Shown one piece after another: positions 15,343 to 21,308 of a DNA stretch of 21,308 nt. The notes under the pieces are model-generated. The model ran no database searches. It was not told the DNA's origin and saw only the letters and a program-made list of their open reading frames with translations. A program made the position numbers and the translations under genes. The first letter of the stretch is position 1, and each line of letters opens with the position of its first letter. Location: contig SCPW01000335.1 of NCBI GenBank assembly GCA_004298605.1, positions 1 to 21,308 of the forward strand. The letters run 5' to 3'. Source of the DNA: Gallionella sp. Lineage in GTDB: Bacteria > Pseudomonadota > Gammaproteobacteria > Burkholderiales > Gallionellaceae.

Positions 15343-17258
15343 GCCCTGGGGTCACTCCTGTACGGCAGGACAAGGCGCACCCGCGTGCCCTGCCCGTGCG
15401 CCGATTCCAGCATCAGTTCGGCGCCGATGCGGTGCGCCCGCTCGCGCATGATGCTCAACCCCACATGGGTCTCGCCGGCATCGCGCGCATAGTCGAAGCC
15501 GGTGCCGTTGTCGCGGATAACGAGCGCGCATTCTCCGTTACAGGCGAGTTCCACGTCAACGCGGCTCGCCCTGGCGTGCTTGCGCACGTTGGAGAGCGAT
15601 TCCTGCACAATGTGCATGACCTGAAGCACGTGTTCCGGCGGCAGTTCCGGCACCGCGCCGCTATAGGAAAAAATGGCGGATATGCCGGTCTGCCCCTCGA
15701 ATTTTTCCAGTGCGCTGCACAAGGCGGTTTTCAGGTCGGCATTGCCGATGCGTATGCGGAAATGCACCAGCAATTCGCGCACATCGTCATAGCTTTCCTG
15801 CACGCCTTCGCGGATCTGCTCCAGCCCTTGAAATGCCTCGGCGGTGCGCCCCTGCTTCAAGTCATCGTGCAGCAGTTGCACCTGGATATTGAGGTAGGCG
15901 AGCGACTGTGCGATGCTGTCGTGCAGTTCCTGCGCCAGCAGGTTGCGCTCCTCAGATACCGCCATTTCCTTTTCGCGCGCGACGAGCCGCTGGTTTTCGA
16001 TGGCGGTGCCGAGATGTTGCCCCACCGACTCCAGCAACTGTATTTCCGATAGCGGCAAAATGCGCGGTTCCTTGAAGAACAGGTTGAGCATACCCATCAC
16101 CCGCTGCTTGGAGCGTATCGGGACCGCCACTACCGCCCGGAACCCGTCCCGTTTGCACGCATAGCGCAGCGGCAGTGCCGATGGCGTGGAAAAATCGGAA
16201 CTGATCGCAATGCCGTTGCGCGCCACCTCGCCACACAGGCATGAGCCGACCGCGATGCAGGTTTCCTCGGTTATGAATGATTCCGAGACGCCGCGCGCGG
16301 CGATAATCTGCAATTGCTCACCCGTGGTGTCGGCCAGGCGCACCACGCCGTCATATGCGCCGATCAGCGTGGACAGCTTGTCCAGCACGATATCGCACAG
16401 CGGTTCCGTCGCGGTCGAGGAATTGAGGAAGGCGGCCACATCGTAGAGCACCGCGAGCTCGCGGTTCTTGATTTCGACGCTGCGCGTTTTTTCCTCTATC
16501 CGCTGCTCCAGCGTCGCATAGATGTCCTGCAACTGGTCGGCCATCTGGTTGAACCCTTCGGCCAGCTCGCCAAATTCATCCCGGCTGGTGACCGGCAGGC
16601 GCACGCCGAAATCCGCCTTGCCCATGCGCCGGATGCCCTCCTGCAGGCGTGTGACAGGGCGCACCACCATCAGCAGAAACAGGCTCATCAGCAACACTGT
16701 GCCGATCAGCGCCAGGCTCACCAGCACGATCTGCAAGGTGCGCAGCAGCATGGTGGCGCGGGCATTGCTGTTTTCCACCATCACCACCAGGTCGTTCACG
16801 TTGTCGACGAAATTTTCCACGGCAGGCCGGTATTCCGCCAGCATTTTCTCCTGTTCCGCCCGTTGCGGCGCGTCGAGTATGCGTTTGATGCGGGGTTTGA
16901 TGTCGACCCGCCAGGCTTGCTGCAACCTGCTCATCTGGATATATACATCGTCGTCCTTGGGCAGCGAAAGCGGGCGCCCCGGGTCGCCGCGGTCGAGTTC
17001 GGCCAGAACCCGCTCGAACTGTGCAACCTTCGCTTCGATATCGTTCCGCAACTCGACGGAGGGCTGCTGCACCTGCTGGGCAAGCAGGAAAGCGATGTGG
17101 TACGAGCGCATGCGTTCGCTGCCGGCATCGTTGATTGCCGCGGCGCCGCCTTCCAGCCGCCAGGACACATACAGCGTCGAGCTGATGGCGACCAGGGCGA
17201 CCAGAAAATAAAACACCAGCAAGCCGTTGATTTTTTCTTGAAGCTTTAACGAGAGCAT
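15339..17258 (-). CDS. narX: Nitrate/nitrite sensor histidine kinase NarX
   Basis: 639 residues. TM1 about 11-32, a periplasmic sensor about 33-175 and TM2 about 176-198 are followed by HAMP (about 199-250), a GAF-like central module (about 280-425), a HisKA_3 dimerisation domain with phospho-acceptor His446 in AQELHDSIAQSL, and an ATPase domain with N-box QESLSNVRKHA (552-562) and G-box DNGTGFD. The P-box NDAGSERMRSYH (43-54) marks a nitrate/nitrite sensor; Arg49 corresponds to the ligand-binding Arg54 of E. coli, while the second conserved arginine position is His54. The central module has three close cysteines, C334, C340 and C342. No clear ribosome-binding site precedes the ATG. The 266-bp gap upstream (17259-17524) shows no FNR-type site or strong promoter. 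Confidence 0.93.
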   Translation of the reverse strand: MLSLKLQEKINGLLVFYFLVALVAISSTLYVSWRLEGGAAAINDAGSERMRSYHIAFLLAQQVQQPSVELRNDIEAKVAQFERVLAELDRGDPGRPLSLPKDDDVYIQMSRLQQAWRVDIKPRIKRILDAPQRAEQEKMLAEYRPAVENFVDNVNDLVVMVENSNARATMLLRTLQIVLVSLALIGTVLLMSLFLLMVVRPVTRLQEGIRRMGKADFGVRLPVTSRDEFGELAEGFNQMADQLQDIYATLEQRIEEKTRSVEIKNRELAVLYDVAAFLNSSTATEPLCDIVLDKLSTLIGAYDGVVRLADTTGEQLQIIAARGVSESFITEETCIAVGSCLCGEVARNGIAISSDFSTPSALPLRYACKRDGFRAVVAVPIRSKQRVMGMLNLFFKEPRILPLSEIQLLESVGQHLGTAIENQRLVAREKEMAVSEERNLLAQELHDSIAQSLAYLNIQVQLLHDDLKQGRTAEAFQGLEQIREGVQESYDDVRELLVHFRIRIGNADLKTALCSALEKFEGQTGISAIFSYSGAVPELPPEHVLQVMHIVQESLSNVRKHARASRVDVELACNGECALVIRDNGTGFDYARDAGETHVGLSIMRERAHRIGAELMLESAHGQGTRVRLVLPYRSDPRA

Positions 17259-17524
17259 GTGGGTATCTTGCCGATTTTCATAATGCCAGCCGCTGTTGCC
17301 CGACCGGATTGCCGCGCGTGCAGGAAGTTTCAGTTATGGCGTAAATTGTTGTCCGGTGCGGCAACCGGGCCGATTTTATCTGGTGACGATTTGATGCAAC
17401 ATTTGCCATTTTCAGGCAGCCTTCCCGGTTTGACCAAGATGTCCAACAGACGCATGATGCGTGCAAGACGCGGTTTGCGCAAGTGATGGGTTACAATCAA
17501 AACATCAATTCCCGGGAGAGTGTG

Positions 17525-17755
17525 ATGGGTTCCATAAGCATTTGGCATTGGCTGATCGTATTGCGGGTTGTCGCCCCGGTTTTTGGCACCAGAAAACTGC
17601 GCGGCATGGGCGGCGATTTGGGCGGCGCGGTAAAAGGCTTCAGGGAAGGCATACGCGCCGGCGATGTGGCCATCGGGCAGATAAACGTGAATGGCCCGTG
17701 GGCGAATTTAAGCGCAAGACCCGTGGCAATGCCTGATTGCCTGCGGGCAGATTAA
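17525..17755 (+). CDS. Degenerate TatA-like protein, possibly a decaying gene
   Basis: 76 residues from the ATG at 17525, with GGGAG 7-11 bases upstream. The start [13 protein letters not shown] and the following [23 protein letters not shown] match betaproteobacterial TatA, the pore subunit of twin-arginine translocation (short TM, hinge, amphipathic helix). Departures: Arg12 and Pro16 stand within the membrane segment, and after residue 40 the sequence loses any TatA-like charge pattern. An alternative +1/-1 frame near 17690-17736 reads [11 protein letters not shown] and then stops, which would suit the charged tail of a TatA, suggesting a frameshift. It lies 7 bp before mobB, so likely the same transcript. 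tatB and tatC are absent here, so this is an isolated paralogue or a remnant. Confidence 0.6.
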   Translation: MGSISIWHWLIVLRVVAPVFGTRKLRGMGGDLGGAVKGFREGIRAGDVAIGQINVNGPWANLSARPVAMPDCLRAD

Positions 17756-17762
17756 AGGCTCC

Positions 17763-18263
17763 ATGAAAATATTCCGCATTTGTGGCTATGGCAGCGGGCG
17801 CAGCGTGCTGGTATCCAGACTGATCGAGGAACTGAGCTTCCGGCAAATCGTGACTGCGGTAATCAAGCACGCACACAAGCCGTTCGATATGGACAAGGAA
17901 GGTTCGGACACCTACAACCTGCGCCAGATCGGATGCCGGCAAACCCTGATCGCCAACCGCGACCGCTGGGGGTTGCTGTGCGAAACGCCCGCGCGCCCGG
18001 AGCCCGATCCCATCCTGCTGGCCAGGCATCTTGCCGAATGCGACCTGATCCTCGCGGTCGGATTCGACAGCGCCCCCTTGCCCGGGCTCGAGGTCATGCG
18101 CGCCGCCAGCACGGGCGAGCCGCTATACAAACGCGACGCGCATATCCGGACTATCGTCGTCGATGGCGCCCCTCCGCCCGATGCGCCTTTTGTCTTCAGG
18201 CACGATGACATCGAAAATATCGCCACGCACATATTGGCCCAAGCGGTGCCGCTCCCCGCTTAA
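17763..18263 (+). CDS. mobB: MobB-like molybdopterin-guanine dinucleotide accessory protein with altered P-loop
   Basis: 166 residues, the usual length. MobB is a GTP-binding partner of MobA in making Mo-bisMGD, the cofactor of NarG. Matches to the family are the start MKIFRICGY, IKHAHKPFDMDKEGSDTYNLRQIG (34-57), the RWGLLCETP segment (68-76) and the CDLILAVGF strand (93-101). The P-loop, normally GxxGxGKTT, reads GYGSGRSV at 8-15: the phosphate-binding lysine is Arg13 and the last Thr is Val. The conserved Glu in VEGFK is Val99. GTP binding may thus be weakened or lost. AAAGG precedes the ATG; moaA follows after 55 bp. Confidence 0.82.
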   Translation: MKIFRICGYGSGRSVLVSRLIEELSFRQIVTAVIKHAHKPFDMDKEGSDTYNLRQIGCRQTLIANRDRWGLLCETPARPEPDPILLARHLAECDLILAVGFDSAPLPGLEVMRAASTGEPLYKRDAHIRTIVVDGAPPPDAPFVFRHDDIENIATHILAQAVPLPA

Positions 18264-18318
18264 AAGGCTGTGCAACGTTTGCAGATGACAGATCGCTTCT
18301 CGCGCATTAACATGCATC

Positions 18319-19434
18319 ATGGCTGAAACATTCAAAATCATTCCCCTCATACCGGTAACGGCAAAACCCGCGCAGGCCTACAACGAACTGGACGTGCCGC
18401 GCGACCACGGGCAATTTGTCGCCGACACCCTGCAGCGGCCCATGCGCGATTTGCGCATTTCGGTCACCGACCGCTGCAACCTGCGCTGCACCTATTGCAT
18501 GCCGCGCGAGGCCTTCGACGAAAATCACAGCTTCCTGCCGCGCGCCGAGTTGCTCAGCTTTGAAGAAATCGAACGGCTGGCCAAGCTGTTTATCCGGTTG
18601 GGCGTACAGAAAATCCGCCTGACCGGCGGCGAACCGCTGTTGCGCCGGGGCATCGAACGGCTGGTCGAATCGCTCGCCAGGCTGCAAACCAAAGCGGGTC
18701 AACCCGTCGAAGTCGCACTGACCACCAACGCGGTGCTGCTGTCCAAAAAAGCACTGTCGCTGAAGGACGCGGGCTTATCCCGCATCACTGCCAGCCTGGA
18801 TGGGCTGAGCGAAGAAACCTTCCGGCGCATGAGCGATTCGAACGTGCCCGTCAAAACTGTTCTGGACGGCATTGCCGCCGCGCAACATGCCGGGCTTGCC
18901 CCCGTCAAGGTCAACATGGTGGTCAAGCGCGGCGTGAACGACCACGAAATCATCCCGATGGCGGGGCATTTCCGCAACAGCGGCATCGTGCTGCGCTTTA
19001 TCGAATATATGGACGTGGGGTGTACCAACGGCTGGCGCATGGACGATGTGGTCGCGGCACGCGAAATACTGGAACAGGTCGCCAGCCGCTACCCTCTCCG
19101 TCAGGTTGACCCCAACTACATGGGCGAAGTGGCGGAGCGCTGGTGCTACGCGGATGGCGGCGGCGAAATCGGCGTGATTGCATCCGTCACCCAGGCGTTC
19201 TGCCACGAATGCACCCGGGCCCGGCTTTCCACCGACGGCAAGCTTTATACCTGTTTGTTCGGAAGCAGCGGCGCAGACTTGCGCGCCCCGCTGCGCATGG
19301 GCTCGAACGACCGGATATTGACCAATCTGATCGCGGGTCACTGGGGGCAACGTGGTGACCGCTACTCGCAAATACGCCATGCCGCGACAGAAATCCCCAG
19401 AGAAAAAATAGAAATGTCTTATATCGGCGGGTGA
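18319..19434 (+). CDS. moaA: GTP 3',8-cyclase (molybdenum cofactor biosynthesis protein A)
   Basis: 371 residues; E. coli MoaA has about 329, the difference being an N-terminal extension of some 40 residues that I recall as common in betaproteobacterial homologues, so the ATG at 18319 is kept. It is a radical-SAM enzyme that, with MoaC, turns GTP into the pterin precursor of molybdopterin. The N-terminal [4Fe-4S] cluster ligands are C53, C57 and C60 ([12 protein letters not shown]), SAM-binding TGGEPLLR is at 102-109, and the second cluster uses C295, C298 and C312 ([14 protein letters not shown]). The C-terminus ends in the Gly-Gly tail (SYIGG) needed for activity in this family. It lies downstream of mobB on the same strand, supplying cofactor for the adjacent nar genes. 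Confidence 0.96.
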   Translation: MAETFKIIPLIPVTAKPAQAYNELDVPRDHGQFVADTLQRPMRDLRISVTDRCNLRCTYCMPREAFDENHSFLPRAELLSFEEIERLAKLFIRLGVQKIRLTGGEPLLRRGIERLVESLARLQTKAGQPVEVALTTNAVLLSKKALSLKDAGLSRITASLDGLSEETFRRMSDSNVPVKTVLDGIAAAQHAGLAPVKVNMVVKRGVNDHEIIPMAGHFRNSGIVLRFIEYMDVGCTNGWRMDDVVAAREILEQVASRYPLRQVDPNYMGEVAERWCYADGGGEIGVIASVTQAFCHECTRARLSTDGKLYTCLFGSSGADLRAPLRMGSNDRILTNLIAGHWGQRGDRYSQIRHAATEIPREKIEMSYIGG

Positions 19435-19445
19435 TTCCGGGATCG

Positions 19446-19473
19446 GCAGGGGCGCGATTCATCGCGCCCCTGC
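19446..19473. terminator. Bidirectional hairpin between convergent moaA and lipA
   Basis: GCAGGGGCGCGAT and ATCGCGCCCCTGC form a perfect 13-bp stem with a 2-nt loop in the 41-bp gap between convergent genes. There is no T tract on either side, so termination would be imperfect or Rho-assisted. Its core repeats the palindrome at 14623-14642, so it may be a dispersed repetitive element that has been recruited here. Confidence 0.6.
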
Positions 19474-19475
19474 AA

Positions 19476-20417
19476 TCAAACCACACCCGCCCGGTGCGCC
19501 TGCTCATCCGCAAAATAGCTGCTGCGCACCATCGGGCCGCAAGCCGCGTGGCTGAAGCCCATTTCTTTTGCGGCCCGCCCGAACATGGCAAACACCTCCG
19601 GCGGCGCGTAGCGCAATACCGGCAGATGCCCTTCGGAAGGTTGCAGGTACTGGCCGATGGTGAGCATGTTCACCTCATGCGCACGCAGGTCGCGCATCAC
19701 TTCCAGCACCTCCTCGTCCGTTTCGCCCAGACCCAACATCACGCCCGACTTGGTCGGTATATGCGGAAAGCGCGCCTTGAAATCCTTGAGCAGGCGCAAC
19801 GAGTGCGCATAATTTGCGCCCGGCCTCGCCAGGCTATAAAGGCGCGGCACGGTTTCCAGGTTGTGGTTCAGCACATCCGGCAGGCTGCCGGAAAGCGCGT
19901 CCAGCGCGGCTTCCAGCCTGCCACGGAAATCCGGCACCAAAATTTCCAGACGCGTTGCGGGCGAGCTGGCGCGAATGGCAGCCAGGCAATCGGCAAAGTG
20001 CTGCGCGCCGCCGTCGCGCAGATCATCGCGGTCCACGCTGGTAATAACCGCGTATTTGAGTTTGAGCAAACCAATGGAACGTGCAAGGCTTTCCGGTTCA
20101 TTCGCGTCGGGCGGCTGGGGCTTGCCGTGCGCCACATTGCAGAACGGGCAGCGGCGCGTACACACATCGCCGAGAATCATGAAGGTCGCCGTGCCCTTGC
20201 TGAAACACTCGCCGATGTTGGGGCAGGCGGCTTCCTCGCATACCGTGTGCAACCGGTGCTCGCGCAGCACGCGCTTCACTTCATGGTATTCCGCCCCGCT
20301 GCCGGATTTGACGCGTATCCATTCCGGCTTGCGCAGCCGTTGCTGCAACGGCACGATCTTGATCGGATTGCGCGAAGTCTTGGCCGCGCCGGTTTGCTTG
20401 TGTTCAGAATTGCTCAT
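19476..20417 (-). CDS. lipA: Lipoyl synthase
   Basis: 313 residues, normal length. It is a radical-SAM enzyme inserting two sulfurs into protein-bound octanoyl groups to give lipoyl groups on 2-oxoacid dehydrogenases and the glycine cleavage H protein. The auxiliary cluster ligands are C60, C65 and C71 ([16 protein letters not shown]), the SAM cluster ligands C86, C90 and C93 ([10 protein letters not shown]), and the C-terminal RSSY (298-301) carries the serine ligand of the auxiliary cluster. GLGETDEEV and [13 protein letters not shown] are also typical. The N-terminal 30 residues are polar and variable. The usual partner lipB is not upstream; the gene instead stands alone, divergent from glyA. 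Confidence 0.97.
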   Translation of the reverse strand: MSNSEHKQTGAAKTSRNPIKIVPLQQRLRKPEWIRVKSGSGAEYHEVKRVLREHRLHTVCEEAACPNIGECFSKGTATFMILGDVCTRRCPFCNVAHGKPQPPDANEPESLARSIGLLKLKYAVITSVDRDDLRDGGAQHFADCLAAIRASSPATRLEILVPDFRGRLEAALDALSGSLPDVLNHNLETVPRLYSLARPGANYAHSLRLLKDFKARFPHIPTKSGVMLGLGETDEEVLEVMRDLRAHEVNMLTIGQYLQPSEGHLPVLRYAPPEVFAMFGRAAKEMGFSHAACGPMVRSSYFADEQAHRAGVV

Positions 20418-20487
20418 TATTTGCCTTTAGGGAGCCCCCAGAAATCCGGGATGCTGAAAGATTTAGTCCGCCATTATTGATAGTTAC

Positions 20488-20518
20488 AAAAAACATGGCA
20501 ATCATTTCTCTTGCCATG
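20488..20518 (-). terminator. Orphan intrinsic terminator in the lipA-glyA gap
   Basis: On the minus strand CATGGCAA and TTGCCATG form a perfect 8-bp stem with a 9-nt loop (20494-20518), followed at once by six T (A run 20488-20493). It lies 71-101 bp upstream of lipA and no protein gene on this strand ends before it. It may end a small RNA transcribed from within 20519-20696, or act as an attenuator in a long lipA leader. The rest of the 279-bp gap shows no gene. Confidence 0.6.
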
Positions 20519-20650
20519 CACTACGATTCCGGCTGATCTTCGGAGATTATCCCAAGTGCGGCCATTCGTAAATTTCCGAAAAATGCTTGGATAACGTTAC
20601 CTTGTGGCAACCCGCTGGTCTTGCCCCTGTAGCGGATCCGCGCAACATGG

Positions 20651-20656
20651 TAAAAT
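20651..20656 (+). promoter_or_regulatory. Possible -10 element of glyA
   Basis: TAAAAT lies 40 bp before the glyA ATG, with a poor -35 at the right distance. A 10-bp palindrome GCGGATCCGC just upstream and a second ATCCGC just after the -10 could be operator half-sites. Weak, by-eye assignment. Confidence 0.3.
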
Positions 20657-20696
20657 CCGCGTCTTTCCCGCTTTCAATATCTTAGGAATTATCGCC

Positions 20697-21308
20697 ATGT
20701 TCTCCAGCAAAAACACCATCGCCAAAACCGATCCCGAGCTCTGGGATGCGATCCAGAAAGAGACGCGCCGCCAGGAAGATCACATCGAGCTGATCGCCTC
20801 GGAAAATTACACCAGCCCGGCAGTGATGGAGGCGCAGGGCAGCCAGTTGACCAACAAATATGCGGAAGGCTATCCGGGCAAGCGTTATTACGGCGGCTGC
20901 GAATATGTGGATGTGGCCGAGCAACTGGCGATCGACCGCGTGAAGGCGCTGTTCGGCGCGGAATACGCCAACGTGCAGCCGAACTCCGGCTCGCAGGCCA
21001 ACCAGGCGGTGTACATGTCGGTGCTGAAGCCCGGCGATACCATTCTCGGCCTTTCGCTGGCGCATGGCGGGCATCTGACGCACGGCGCATCGGTGAATGC
21101 CAGCGGCAAGCTGTATAACGCGATCCAGTACGGCCTGAACGAAAGAGAGGAAATCGACTACGACCAGGTGCAACAACTGGCGCTGGCGCACAAACCCAAG
21201 ATGATCGTGGCGGGCGCGTCGGCCTATTCGCTGGTGATCGACTGGAAGCGTTTCCGGGCGATTGCCGACAGCGTCGGCGCGTACCTGTTTGTGGACATGG
21301 CGCACTAC
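20697..21308 (+). CDS. glyA: Serine hydroxymethyltransferase, 5' part
   Basis: 204 codons from the ATG at 20697 to the window edge, about half of a protein of some 415-420 residues. It is a PLP enzyme that converts serine and tetrahydrofolate to glycine and 5,10-methylene-tetrahydrofolate. Visible landmarks are [19 protein letters not shown] (31-49), [22 protein letters not shown] (51-72) with the active-site tyrosines, [15 protein letters not shown] (92-106), [12 protein letters not shown] (119-130) and the start of the FVDMAHY motif at the very end. The PLP lysine lies beyond the window. TAGGAATT ahead of the ATG gives a usable ribosome-binding site. Divergent from lipA. Confidence 0.97.
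   Translation, partial: MFSSKNTIAKTDPELWDAIQKETRRQEDHIELIASENYTSPAVMEAQGSQLTNKYAEGYPGKRYYGGCEYVDVAEQLAIDRVKALFGAEYANVQPNSGSQANQAVYMSVLKPGDTILGLSLAHGGHLTHGASVNASGKLYNAIQYGLNEREEIDYDQVQQLALAHKPKMIVAGASAYSLVIDWKRFRAIADSVGAYLFVDMAHY

Noticed and set aside
8735..17524. FNR/Anr-type TTGAT-N4-ATCAA sites in the nar intergenic gaps
   Set aside because: I read the gaps before narG, narK2, narK1 and narX on both strands and found only half-sites such as TTGATGCAA near 17392; none has both halves.
20418..20696. Riboswitch in front of glyA
   Set aside because: I could not find a recognisable glycine, folate or SAM aptamer core on the plus strand, and the only strong hairpin with a T tract is oriented toward lipA.

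Overview
The window comes from the chromosome of a Gram-negative, moderately GC-rich bacterium. The xth-pyrE-DUF4124 neighbourhood, the style of the MoaA, LipA and GlyA proteins, and a NarXL-controlled narGHJI cluster with several narK genes all fit a betaproteobacterium able to respire nitrate. An order such as Nitrosomonadales (Gallionella or Sulfuricella relatives) is a guess from protein style and was not tested.

Layout. Positions 1-2003 are housekeeping: the truncated exonuclease III gene xth (minus strand), then divergent pyrE overlapping a secreted DUF4124 protein. Positions 2068-17258 are one long minus-strand nitrate-respiration island. Read in the direction of transcription it is narX-narL, narK1, a divergent narK with a large insert, a 69-residue membrane protein, a 35-residue universal-stress-protein-like remnant, narK2, narG, narH, narJ, narI, and a strong intrinsic terminator. 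Positions 17525-19434 (plus strand) hold a degenerate tatA-like gene, mobB and moaA, which relate to molybdenum-cofactor supply and protein export. Positions 19476-20417 are lipA (minus strand), and 20697 to the end is the 5' part of glyA (plus strand).

How it works together. NarX senses nitrate or nitrite at the membrane and phosphorylates NarL. Two intergenic segments, one before narK1 and one before the usp remnant-narK2-narGHJI unit, share a 76-bp module with identical internal spacing (54 of 76 bases identical). I read it as a duplicated, activator-dependent promoter that would co-induce nitrate uptake and reduction. NarK1-type and NarK2-type carriers would bring in nitrate and exchange it for nitrite. 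NarGHI reduces nitrate with quinol electrons, and NarJ assembles it. MoaA makes the first molybdopterin precursor and a MobB-like protein relates to the guanylated cofactor that NarG needs.

Most unusual points: the duplicated promoter module; a NarK paralogue with a roughly 115-residue insert in the predicted periplasmic TM5-TM6 loop and altered nitrate-signature residues; a MobB whose P-loop lysine is replaced by arginine; a truncated Usp-like microprotein gene in front of narK2; a decaying TatA; and an orphan intrinsic terminator between glyA and lipA. I saw no CRISPR array, insertion sequence, tRNA or rRNA.
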